A DNA stretch of 64,000 nucleotides from JBBWZH01 sp035544115 (GTDB lineage Bacteria > Actinomycetota > Actinomycetes > Mycobacteriales > CADCTP01): positions 3,038,001 through 3,102,000 of the forward strand of contig OY970235.1 in the NCBI GenBank assembly GCA_963714145.1. Direction: 5' to 3'. Under the pieces are notes generated by a model. That model was not told where the DNA came from and did no database searches. It saw only the letters and a program-made list of their open reading frames with translations. Every line of letters begins with the position of its first letter. Position 1 is the stretch's first letter. Positions 26,608-34,284 of the stretch are shown piece after piece. The position numbers were made by a program, and so were the translations under genes.

Positions 26608-28395
26608 GTGCGCGAGTTCACCGTTCCCGCGACGATCACTGTTCCGGACAATGCGACAGCCAGCGATGCCGTGTACGACCATGCCCGCGACAAGCCCGAC
26701 CAGGTCAGCTTCAGCCGACCGGCCGCCGGCGGCTGGCAGGACGTGACCGCCGCGCAGTTCGCGACCGAGGTACGCGCGGTGGCCCGCGGGCTGATCCAGG
26801 CCGGCGTCCGGCCCGGCGACCGGGTCGCCCTGATGTCCAAGACCCGGTACGAGTGGACGCTCTTCGACTACGCGATCTGGTCAGCCGGCGGGGTCGGGGT
26901 GCCGATCTACGAGACGTCCAGCGCCGAGCAGGTGCAGTGGATCCTGAGCGACTCCGGCGCGGTGGCCGCGGTGGTGGAGACCGCCGAGCACGAGGCGGTG
27001 GTCGACTCGGTCCGGCCGGATCTCCCCGGGCTGCGCAAGGTCTGGCGGATCGAGTCGGACGCGGTCGGCACGCTGACCGGCCTCGGCCGCGACCTGGACG
27101 ACGAGGAGGTCGACCGGCGCCGGGCCGCCGTCACCGCCGACGACCTGGCCACGATCATCTACACCAGCGGCACCACCGGCCGGCCCAAGGGCTGCGAGCT
27201 GACCCACCGCAACCTGCTGTTCGACACGATGACCTCGGCGGACGGCCTGCGCGCGATGTTCAACGAGGCCGGCGCGACGCTGCTGTTCCTGCCGCTGGCG
27301 CACGTTTTCGGCCGGGTCGTGCAGTGCGGTGCGATGCTGCACGGCACCCGGCTCGGGCACACCGCCGATGTGAAGAACCTGCTGCCGGATCTCGCCGTGT
27401 TCCGGCCGACGTTCCTGTTGTCGGTGCCGCGGGTGTTCGAGAAGGTCTACAACGGGGCCAAGCTGAAGGCGCACGCGGAAGGGCACGGCAAGATCTTCGA
27501 CGCGGCCGAACTGACCGCGGTGGCGTACAGCGAGGCGCTGGACCGCGGCCGGGTGCCGGTCACGCTGAAGGCCAGGCACGCGGTCTTCGAGCGGCTGGTG
27601 TACGGGAAGCTGCGCGCCGCGCTCGGCGGCCAGTGCCGGTCCGCGATCTCCGGCGGGGCCCCGCTCGGCGCCCGGCTCGGCCACTTCTTCCGCGGCGTGG
27701 GCATCACCGTCTACGAGGGGTACGGGCTGACCGAGACCACCGCCGGCGCCTGCCTGAACCTGGAGGGTGCGCTGAAGGTCGGCACGGTGGGCCGGCCGCT
27801 GCCGGGCGTGTCGGTCCGGATCGCGGACGACGGCGAGATCCTGCTCCGCGGCGACAACGTGTTCCGTGGCTACTGGCACAACGAGACCGCCAGCACGGAG
27901 GCGCTGGACGGCGGCTGGTTCCACACCGGCGACATCGGCGAGATCGACTCGGACGGCTTCCTCAAGATCACCGGCCGGAAGAAGGAGCTGATCGTCACCG
28001 CCGCCGGTAAGAACGTCGCGCCGGCCGTGCTGGAGGACCGGCTGCGCGCGCACCCGCTGATCAGCCAGTGCATGGTGGTCGGCGATCAGCAGCCGTTCAT
28101 CGGCTGCCTGGTGACGATCGACCCGGAAGCGTTCCCGGCCTGGAAGCAGGCGCACGGCAAGGCCGCCGACGCGACCGTCGGTGACCTGCGGGACGACGCC
28201 GACCTGCGGGCCGAGGTGCAGCTGGCGGTCGACGAGGCGAACCAGGCGGTGTCCCGGGCCGAGGCGATCCGCAAGTTCCGGATCCTGCCGAAGGACTTCA
28301 CCGAGGAGGGCGGCGAGCTCACCCCCACGCTCAAGCTGAAGCGCTCCATCGTCAGCAAGGAATACGCCGACGAGGTCGCCGCAATCTACGCCTGA
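26608..28395 (+). CDS. fadD15: Long-chain fatty-acid-CoA ligase (AMP-forming)
   Basis: Activates fatty acids with ATP and CoA. 595 aa, ANL superfamily. Motifs are IIYTSGTTGRPKGCELTHRN (P-loop, near residue 185), YGLTETTAGACLN, GWFHTGDIGEIDSDG (hinge region) and KKELIVTAAGKNVAP. It is the FadD15 counterpart by position beside PimB. GTG 26608 lies 6 nt after GCGAGGAGG; an ORF extension to 26560 has no RBS. Confidence 0.92.
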   Translation: MREFTVPATITVPDNATASDAVYDHARDKPDQVSFSRPAAGGWQDVTAAQFATEVRAVARGLIQAGVRPGDRVALMSKTRYEWTLFDYAIWSAGGVGVPIYETSSAEQVQWILSDSGAVAAVVETAEHEAVVDSVRPDLPGLRKVWRIESDAVGTLTGLGRDLDDEEVDRRRAAVTADDLATIIYTSGTTGRPKGCELTHRNLLFDTMTSADGLRAMFNEAGATLLFLPLAHVFGRVVQCGAMLHGTRLGHTADVKNLLPDLAVFRPTFLLSVPRVFEKVYNGAKLKAHAEGHGKIFDAAELTAVAYSEALDRGRVPVTLKARHAVFERLVYGKLRAALGGQCRSAISGGAPLGARLGHFFRGVGITVYEGYGLTETTAGACLNLEGALKVGTVGRPLPGVSVRIADDGEILLRGDNVFRGYWHNETASTEALDGGWFHTGDIGEIDSDGFLKITGRKKELIVTAAGKNVAPAVLEDRLRAHPLISQCMVVGDQQPFIGCLVTIDPEAFPAWKQAHGKAADATVGDLRDDADLRAEVQLAVDEANQAVSRAEAIRKFRILPKDFTEEGGELTPTLKLKRSIVSKEYADEVAAIYA

Positions 28396-28397
28396 TT

Positions 28398-28418
28398 TCC
28401 ACGGGGCTCCGCCCCGTA
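28398..28418 (+). terminator. Hairpin after fadD
   Basis: ACGGGGC and GCCCCGT pair around TCC directly behind the fadD stop. A second hairpin (GGGGGC/GCCCCC) follows at about 28438-28453. Confidence 0.5.
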
Positions 28419-28508
28419 CCCCATCGGAGGTCAGGCCGGGGGCTCCTGCCCCCGTACGCCCACGACGTGGTTCCCGGGGCCTCCCCGCAAGCAGGCCGCC
28501 AACCGCCG

Positions 28509-28557
28509 GCCGCCGCACCGTGGGGGCTCCGGGGGGCTCGGCCCCCCGGGCTGGCAT
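28509..28557. repeat. GC hairpin repeat, copy D (convergent interval)
   Basis: Arms CCGGGGGGC and GCCCCCCGG (28529-28537, 28541-28549) around the triloop TCG, preceded by GCCGCACCGTGGGG. Member of a family also at 40346-40396, 60595-60637 and 60739-60784, all between convergent genes. Confidence 0.65.
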
Positions 28558-28590
28558 CGCGCCCGGTGTCCGACGGCGAAGCAGGCGGAA

Positions 28591-28800
28591 CTACACCGGG
28601 CGCGTGCGGGGCTCCTGCCGGCGCTGGGTGACCCGGGAGATGTACCGCCGCTGGCCCTCGGTCAGGGTCAGCACGCGCCGGTTCTTCAGGTAGAAGTCCT
28701 GCCACGCCCGGTCCCGGAACTCCGGCGTGAGCTTGATTCGCTGCACCCCGCCATTCTGCCGGGGATATTCGACGGCTGTCGATACAACTGGGCGTGACAT
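28591..28800 (-). CDS. Small basic hypothetical protein, 69 aa
   Basis: Arg-rich protein containing RIKLTPEFRDRAWQDFYLKN and ending in RQEPRTRPV. Unknown family. ATG 28800 is 3 nt after the TAA of the preceding gene, suggesting reinitiation; GTG 28746 (VQRIKL) is an alternative start after a weak GGCGGG. The basic charge would allow nucleic-acid or ribosome binding, with no further support. Confidence 0.55.
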   Translation of the reverse strand: MSRPVVSTAVEYPRQNGGVQRIKLTPEFRDRAWQDFYLKNRRVLTLTEGQRRYISRVTQRRQEPRTRPV

Positions 28801-28803
28801 TGC

Positions 28804-29856
28804 TTACTGAGAGTCGCTCTCCCAGCCGAGCAGATCGACCAGCAGGCGGGCGATCGCGTCCGCGTGGGTGACCAGCGCCTCGATGCCCTCCGGCCGGTCC
28901 AGCCGGCTGGCCGGGTCGGTCGCCGAGGCGGACAGCACCGCGATGGCCCGGCCGACCGCGTTCAGCACCGGCACCGCGGCCACCACGGCCAGGTCGACGT
29001 ACCGCTGCTGGCGGGCCGGCGGCAGGTCGGTGAGGCCCTGCAGGATCTCCTCGCCGCGCGCGGTCAGCCCCTCGGTGTCGCGCCAGGCCCGGCCGACCAG
29101 GCCCTGCCCGACCTGCCACCAGTCGGTGCCGCCGTGGCCGGTGCGGTCGGCCTCGAACGCCGGCACCAGCATCAGCCCGGTCTCGTCCGGCAGGTACAGG
29201 TGCAGGCTGGTGTCTTCAAGGGCGCCACCGGGGTGGGCCCGCATCCGCCGGATGAACAGGTCGGCGGCGGTGTACCGGGCCCGGCTGACCCGGTCTACCA
29301 CCACCGCCGGGCCGGGCGGCGGGCCGGTCGGCACCACGGTGACCGGGCGGTCCGCGGCGGCGAAGCCGGCGGTGTCGTCGCCGCTGACGTAGATGTTCAG
29401 CGCGTCCACGCCGACCGCGCTGGCCGTGGCCACCTGGGTGAGCCGGGCCGAGACCACCGCCAGCTGGCCCTCCAGCAGCTCGCGGCGGTCCTCCTCGTTC
29501 TCCAGCCGGGATTCCTGGTCGTCCACCTTGCGGCGGAGGGTGAACAGCCCGGGCACGCCCAGCTCGGCCAGGTCGGCTGCCAGCAGCAGGAGGATGAACA
29601 CGGCGTACCCGAGCACCAGCCCGTCGCTGGCCTGCGGCGCCCGGCAGGTGCGCACGACCGAGCCGCCGCTGGTCACCGCCTCGGAGCAGACCTGCGCGTG
29701 CCCGGCCGCGATGAAGCCGATCGCGACCAGCACCGCCACCATCGCCAGGCCGCGGCGGGCCCAGTCGACCCGGGTGGCCCGGGAATCCCGCCGGGTGCGG
29801 CTCTCCCGGATCGGCCGGCGCGGGTTGGGGTCGTCAACGGTCACGGCGCACACCAT
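28804..29856 (-). CDS. Membrane protein with GAF-like domain
   Basis: 350 aa. Two transmembrane segments (GLAMVAVLVAIGFIAAGHA and LGYAVFILLLLAADLAEL) flank a short loop with two Cys. A coiled stretch (QESRLENEEDRRELLEGQLA) leads to a C-terminal domain (about 185-340, SLHLYLPDETGLMLVPAFEA, VGQGLVGRAWRDTEG, AVPVLNAVGRAIAVLSASA) with the order of GAF domains. Probably a membrane-tethered sensor; no kinase or cyclase output is attached. Confidence 0.65.
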   Translation of the reverse strand: MVCAVTVDDPNPRRPIRESRTRRDSRATRVDWARRGLAMVAVLVAIGFIAAGHAQVCSEAVTSGGSVVRTCRAPQASDGLVLGYAVFILLLLAADLAELGVPGLFTLRRKVDDQESRLENEEDRRELLEGQLAVVSARLTQVATASAVGVDALNIYVSGDDTAGFAAADRPVTVVPTGPPPGPAVVVDRVSRARYTAADLFIRRMRAHPGGALEDTSLHLYLPDETGLMLVPAFEADRTGHGGTDWWQVGQGLVGRAWRDTEGLTARGEEILQGLTDLPPARQQRYVDLAVVAAVPVLNAVGRAIAVLSASATDPASRLDRPEGIEALVTHADAIARLLVDLLGWESDSQ

Positions 29857-29901
29857 AGAGGCAGATACCGACAGCTTTCCGGTTGACTGGCGGGCCCGGT
29901 G

Positions 29902-31077
29902 TCAGCCGCGCAGCAGCGCGGTGAGGCGGGTGGCGAGGATGTCCCAGCGCCAGTCCCGCTCCACCCAGGCGCGGCCCTTCTCGCCCATGGCGCGGGCCGA
30001 GTCCGGGTCGGCCAGCAGGCCGGCCACCCGGTCGGCGATCGCCGGCACCGACCGGCCGTCCACCACGTGGCCGGTCTCGCCGTCGCGGACCGCGTCCGGG
30101 GCACCGCCGGACCGGCCGGCCACCACCGGCAGCCCGGTCGCGGACGCCTCCAGGTAGACGATGCCGAGCCCTTCCACGTCCAGCCCGCCGCGCCGGGTGC
30201 GGCACGGCATCGCGAAGACGTCGCCGGCCGCGTAGTGCGCCGGCAGTTCCGCCCACCGCACCGGCCCGGTGAACACCACGTCCGCACCGACCCCGGAGCT
30301 GGCGGCGAGCCGGCGCAGCTTGTCCAGGTACGGCCCGCCGCTGACGATCAGCAGCGCGGCCCCGGGCACCCGGCGGCGGATCAGCGGCAGGGCCCGGATC
30401 AGCGCGTCCTGGCCCTTGCGCGGCACCAGCCGGGAGACGCAGACCACGGTCGGCCGGGTGCCCAGGCCGTAGCGGCGGCGCACCTCGGCGCCGTCCACGG
30501 TCGGCGCGAACGCCTCGGTGTCCACGCCCGGCGGCAGCTGCACCAGCCGCGGGTGCGGCCCCAGCGCCGGCGCCAGCCGGGACCGGGTGTACTCGCCCAG
30601 GTAGGTCACGGCGTCCACGGTGGACCCGATCCGGCCCAGCAACTGCCGGGCGGCGGGCAGCGCGGCCCAGCCCACCTCGTGCCCGTGCGTGGACGCGACG
30701 AACCGGTCCACCCCGGCCGTGCGCAGCCCGCTGGCCAGCAGCGCCAGCGGGGCGGCCGCGCCGAACCAGACCGTCGTGCAGCCCTCCGCGCGGGCGATCG
30801 CGCGGGCCCGGCGCAGCACGGTCGGCACCGGCAGCATCAGGCTGGTCGGGTGCCGCACCACCGGGAACGGCTGGGCCGCGTCGAACTCCGCCGCGCCGGG
30901 CCAGGCCGGCGCGTAGACCACCACGGAACCGGCCGGCTGCCGGACCAGCAACGAGTGCACGTACGCCTGGATGCCGCCGGCCCGGGGCGGGAAGTCGTTG
31001 GTCACCACCAGCGTGCGGACCCCGCTGGCCGGGCTCGGGCCGGCCGACGGCGGGCCGGCCGGGGGCGGGCCGGTCAC
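29902..31077 (-). CDS. pimB: GT4 mannosyltransferase, PimB type (phosphatidylinositol mannoside synthesis)
   Basis: Uses GDP-mannose to add the second mannose in phosphatidylinositol mannoside synthesis, as Rv2188c does (family knowledge). 391 aa, GT-B fold: acceptor domain with TNDFPPRAGGIQAYVHSLL, donor domain with VSRLVPRKGQDALIRAL and the EX7E motif in GLDVEGLGIVYLEASATG. GTG 31077 overlaps the stop of the upstream metalloprotease gene (GTGA). Position after the FadD15-like gene supports PimB. Confidence 0.85.
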   Translation of the reverse strand: MTGPPPAGPPSAGPSPASGVRTLVVTNDFPPRAGGIQAYVHSLLVRQPAGSVVVYAPAWPGAAEFDAAQPFPVVRHPTSLMLPVPTVLRRARAIARAEGCTTVWFGAAAPLALLASGLRTAGVDRFVASTHGHEVGWAALPAARQLLGRIGSTVDAVTYLGEYTRSRLAPALGPHPRLVQLPPGVDTEAFAPTVDGAEVRRRYGLGTRPTVVCVSRLVPRKGQDALIRALPLIRRRVPGAALLIVSGGPYLDKLRRLAASSGVGADVVFTGPVRWAELPAHYAAGDVFAMPCRTRRGGLDVEGLGIVYLEASATGLPVVAGRSGGAPDAVRDGETGHVVDGRSVPAIADRVAGLLADPDSARAMGEKGRAWVERDWRWDILATRLTALLRG

Positions 31078-32453
31078 GAGAACTCGGCCTGCACCGACCG
31101 CTTCCACTGCGCCACGAACTGTGCGGTGGACAGGTGCAGGTAGCGGCGCAGCGCCGAGTCGACCGCGGCCGGGCCGGGGCCCGCGGTGGTGCCGACGGTG
31201 CGGTAGAAGCGGACCAGCCCGGGCAGCCCGATCCGCCCGGCGATCAGCCGGCAGGCCGTCCAGGCCTCCTCGTACGCGACCGCCAGCCGCGGCGAGTCGC
31301 CGTGGAAGTCCCGGTCGGCCGGCAGCTTGCCGGGCCAGGCGTGGCGCCGCAGCAGCGTGCTCAGGTCCTGCCCGATCACGCCGGCGGTCACCCCACTGTC
31401 CCGGTAGCCGACGAAGTCGGCGAAGCCCTCGACCAGCCAGGTCGGCATGCCGGCGCCGGTCACCCCGCGGGACGCGACATGGGTGATCTCGTGCTGCAGC
31501 ACGATCCGGCGGCCGAGCGAGCCGAGCCGGTCCAGGTTCGCCGGGTTGAGCACCACCCGCTGGCCGCGGGCCGTGCCGGTGGTCGCGTCGACGTAGTCGG
31601 CGATGGACACCGCCGCGATCCTGGCCAGCGCGAACTGCTCACCGACCAGCGCGGCCAGCTCCCGGTTGCCGTCCGGGATGAGGACCGCGAGCTGGCGCGG
31701 CCAGGCCGGGCCCCAGACCGCGGTCACCCGCGGCACCGCCGCGTCCACCGTGTTCGCGAACGCCGGCATCCGGCTCGCGTTGGCCGGGTGGGCCAGGATC
31801 AGGCTGGACCGCCCGCGCAGCGCCAGCACCCGGCCGAAGTCCCACATGCCGCGCCAGGTGTGGCCGCCGTCGGCCACCGCGTCGGTGTCGGCGGCGAGAT
31901 ACCAGCGGCTGCCGCGCTGCACGAACGTCAGCACCTGCGGCCGGTCGGTCGGCTGCCGGTCCACCACCTTGAGCCCGTACCGCAGGGTGACCGACGGCAG
32001 CCAGACGTTCGCGGCGCCGTACCGGCGGCCGGCGGCCGGGGTGAGCTGCCGGCTGACGACCGGGTCCAGCAGGTACTGCCAGGACGCCAGCGGCACGGCC
32101 TTGAGGTTGTCGAACAGCGCCGCCTGCTTGGCCCGGAACGCCGTCGCGGCCGGGTCGATGCCGGCGAGCCAGCCGGCCCGGTCCCGGGCGATCAGCGCGC
32201 GGGCCCGCCGGTCCAGCAGGGTGCGGACGGCCGTCTCGCGGCCGGCTTCGGTGCCGGGTACCGGGGCCGGGTCGACCCGCGGCCCGAGCGTGCTGGCAAC
32301 CGGCCCGGTCGCCATCCAGTCGGCACGACCCACCCGGGGCAGCGCCGCCACTCCGGCGCACACCTCGCCGACCGCGACGACCGCCAGCACCGCGGCCAGC
32401 CACCGCCGACCGGACCGGAGCGGACCGGCGTTACGGCCCGCTCCGGTCATCAC
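31074..32453 (-). CDS. Secreted or membrane-anchored gluzincin-type metalloprotease (HEITH)
   Basis: 459 aa. One N-terminal hydrophobic segment (WLAAVLAVVAVGEVCAGVAAL) serves as signal or anchor. The zinc site is VLQHEITHVASRG with the third ligand E in WLVEGFADFVGYR 20-30 residues later. The middle part (PQVLTFVQRGSRWYLAAD) resembles NTF2-like domains. The substrate may be a cell-wall or lipoprotein target (inference). Leaderless start: TACGAT (32466-32461) then 7 nt then GTG 32453. Coupled by GTGA to pimB. Confidence 0.75.
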   Translation of the reverse strand: MMTGAGRNAGPLRSGRRWLAAVLAVVAVGEVCAGVAALPRVGRADWMATGPVASTLGPRVDPAPVPGTEAGRETAVRTLLDRRARALIARDRAGWLAGIDPAATAFRAKQAALFDNLKAVPLASWQYLLDPVVSRQLTPAAGRRYGAANVWLPSVTLRYGLKVVDRQPTDRPQVLTFVQRGSRWYLAADTDAVADGGHTWRGMWDFGRVLALRGRSSLILAHPANASRMPAFANTVDAAVPRVTAVWGPAWPRQLAVLIPDGNRELAALVGEQFALARIAAVSIADYVDATTGTARGQRVVLNPANLDRLGSLGRRIVLQHEITHVASRGVTGAGMPTWLVEGFADFVGYRDSGVTAGVIGQDLSTLLRRHAWPGKLPADRDFHGDSPRLAVAYEEAWTACRLIAGRIGLPGLVRFYRTVGTTAGPGPAAVDSALRRYLHLSTAQFVAQWKRSVQAEFS

Positions 32454-32460
32454 AGAAGGC

Positions 32461-32466
32461 ATCGTA
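32461..32466 (-). promoter_or_regulatory. -10 hexamer TACGAT, leaderless start
   Basis: Located 7 nt before GTG 32453. Decides between GTG 32453/ATG 32450 and the in-frame ATG at 32462, which overlaps the hexamer. Confidence 0.4.
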
Positions 32467-32514
32467 CGGGCGCGTCAGAGCGTCAGCGCGACCGTGGATG
32501 TTGTGATCGGGGAG

Positions 32515-33537
32515 TCAGCCGACCCGGGTGGCGCCGACGTACGGGAAGCTGTCGATGGCGGCCACCTGCACCGGCACCCCGTAGGTGGAGGCGTGCACCA
32601 TCTGGGTGTTGTTGATGGCCAGGCCCACGTGGTGGATCGGGCTGTAGAAGAAGACCAGGTCGCCGGCCCGTACCTCGCCCCGGGAGACGTGCGTCCCGAC
32701 GCCGTACTGGCCGCTGCTGGAGTGCGGCAGGCCGACCCCGGCGACCGACCACGCGTCCATCGTCAGGCCGGAGCAGTCGAACGCGCTCGGCCCGGCGGCC
32801 CCCCAGGAGTACGGGTCGCCACGCTGGGCCAGCGCCTGCTGTACCGCTTTGAGCGCGGCCGGGCTGGCCGGCCCGACGCTCACCGGCGAGCGTGGGTCAC
32901 CGCGGGAGCCGCGGCCGCCCGGGTCGGCCACCGCGTTCCGGTCGGCCAGGCTGAGCCGGGACAGCACCGTCTGCAGCGCGACCTTCCGCTTGGCCAGGTC
33001 GGCCTTCTTGACCGCGATGTCGCGTTCCACCTTCTTGGCCGCGGTCAGCGCCGTCTGGGCCGCCGTCTGCGCCTTCAGCGCGGCGACCCGCACGGTGGCC
33101 ACCTTGCGGAGCACGGCGGCGCGCCGGGTGGCGATCACGTTCAGCGCGCTCATCTGGTCCATGAACTCGCGCGGCGACCCGCTGGTCAGCATCAGCGTGA
33201 ACTGGCTGAACGGCACGGTCTTGTAGACGCCCGAGATCACGTGCTTGACCTGCCCGGCCAGCGCCGCGTACTGCGCCTGGATGACCCGGGCCTGCCGGTC
33301 GGCCGCCTGGTACGTCTTCAGCCGCTTGGCCAGGATCACCCGCGCGTCGTTGTACTGCTCGGCGACGATCTCAGCCTGCGAACTGAGCGCGCCGAGCTGG
33401 GCCCGCGCGTCCGCCACGGTGGTCGGGGCGGGCGGCGTCGCCTCACTCACCGCCGGGAGCCCGGCGAGGGCGGCGGCGGTCAGGGCCAGCACGGTCAGGG
33501 GGCGGAGCAACCAAGAGGTCGATCGCGGGGACGCCAC
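32515..33537 (-). CDS. Secreted NlpC/P60 peptidoglycan endopeptidase
   Basis: 340 aa. A signal peptide (LTVLALTAAALAGLPAVSEA) is followed by a long coiled-coil region (about 40-200, rich in Ala/Lys/Gln) and a C-terminal NlpC/P60 domain with the catalytic Cys in FDCSGLTMDAW and His in HHVGLAINN. Cleaves peptide stems of the cell wall like RipA-type hydrolases. A c-di-AMP riboswitch precedes the gene, so expression should fall with c-di-AMP (family knowledge). Confidence 0.93.
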   Translation of the reverse strand: MASPRSTSWLLRPLTVLALTAAALAGLPAVSEATPPAPTTVADARAQLGALSSQAEIVAEQYNDARVILAKRLKTYQAADRQARVIQAQYAALAGQVKHVISGVYKTVPFSQFTLMLTSGSPREFMDQMSALNVIATRRAAVLRKVATVRVAALKAQTAAQTALTAAKKVERDIAVKKADLAKRKVALQTVLSRLSLADRNAVADPGGRGSRGDPRSPVSVGPASPAALKAVQQALAQRGDPYSWGAAGPSAFDCSGLTMDAWSVAGVGLPHSSSGQYGVGTHVSRGEVRAGDLVFFYSPIHHVGLAINNTQMVHASTYGVPVQVAAIDSFPYVGATRVG

Positions 33538-33549
33538 CGAGGCGGCACT

Positions 33550-33728
33550 CCTTGTCTTCCGTTGACCGCCTACCGGGTTAGCTGACGGGTTCGGGCTGGA
33601 AGCCGCCCTACGGTACGGAGTACCGATTCACCCCACGACACACCTGGTGGGTCCCCGGCTCGACACCCGAGGGGGGTTCGGGCGCCGATTCGGCGGTGGC
33701 CGTCCGGTGCTCCCCGGGGGTAGGTAGC
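33550..33728 (-). promoter_or_regulatory. ydaO-yuaA (c-di-AMP) riboswitch
   Basis: In the 5' leader of the NlpC/P60 gene. The minus strand shows the conserved pieces in order: CCGCCGAATCGG, GAGCCGGGGACCCA, GGGGTGAATCGG, TAGGGCGGCTTCC, then CCGAACCCGTCAGCTAACCC and GGTAGGCGG. These match the ydaO consensus that precedes cell-wall hydrolases in actinobacteria. Confidence 0.92.
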
Positions 33729-33853
33729 AGACTGCCGGAATTGGCCGGCCCGAAGATTACGGCCGTCACGCAGCCATCACCAATCGCTTGAACCGCGTTT
33801 CCCCAAGTCCACCCTTCTGGGCTAATGATCTCTTACCGGGGGTGGGAGGGCCG

Positions 33854-34066
33854 CTACGCGACGTGTGTACGGCGCCGTAGGGCGTCACCCTGTCCAGCTA
33901 CCAGTCGCAGCGGTGGTACCAGCCCGCCGTCGGCCAGCGCGGCGATCGCCTGGCGCTCGGTGTCGTCCAATTGAACGCCCTCCGGAGGCGCCCCCAGCAG
34001 GACCGTGACTACACAGTCACCGCAGGCAAGCCCGCGGACCGCGCACCCGTCGCAGTCGATGACCAT
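33854..34066 (-). CDS. Small cysteine-rich protein with two CxxC motifs, 70 aa
   Basis: MVIDCDGCAVRGLACGDCVV shows CDGC and CGDC spaced by 6 residues, a compact zinc or iron-sulfur site. The C-terminal half (LDDTERQAIAALADGGLVPPLRL) is helical. ATG 34066 follows GGAAGGGAG. The same region has a 14-bp palindrome upstream (34161-34174) and the c-di-AMP riboswitch gene downstream. Function unknown; small regulators with such sites exist, but no assignment is made. Confidence 0.75.
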   Translation of the reverse strand: MVIDCDGCAVRGLACGDCVVTVLLGAPPEGVQLDDTERQAIAALADGGLVPPLRLVAGQGDALRRRTHVA

Positions 34067-34143
34067 TGCCGTACTCCCTTCCGGATCGGTTGACCTCATT
34101 CATCGCCCCGCCCCGGCGGCGCCACCGCGGCTGGACGAGAACG

Positions 34144-34149
34144 ACGTTA
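34144..34149 (-). promoter_or_regulatory. -10 hexamer TAACGT of the CxxC gene
   Basis: Minus-strand TAACGT with GACAAA 18 nt upstream as a possible -35, overlapping the palindrome at 34161-34174. Confidence 0.4.
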
Positions 34150-34160
34150 GGCAGGGGGTA

Positions 34161-34174
34161 CGACAAATTTGTCG
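34161..34174. promoter_or_regulatory. 14-bp palindrome CGACAAATTTGTCG
   Basis: A perfect inverted repeat over the likely -35 region of the CxxC gene. Its AT-rich centre stands out in this DNA. Candidate operator. Confidence 0.55.
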
Positions 34175-34181
34175 GGACCGC

Positions 34182-34284
34182 TCAGCCGCGGTCCAGGCTG
34201 GACTGGTCAGCCGCGGTCCAGGCTGGACTGGTCAACCGCGGTCCAGGCTGGACTGGTCAACCGCGGTCCAGGCTGGACTGGTCA
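34182..34284. repeat. 25-bp tandem repeat at the 3' end of the NYN gene
   Basis: Four contiguous copies starting at 34182, 34207, 34232 and 34257, unit beginning TCAACCGCGGTCCAGGCTGG. The fifth start, at 34282, is the stop codon of the NYN gene, so each unit repeats the gene's last codons. Confidence 0.9.

Noticed and set aside
34182..34284. Possible CRISPR array (25-bp repeats)
   Set aside because: The copies are contiguous with no unique spacers, and the unit is the 3' end of the adjacent gene. No cas genes are present.
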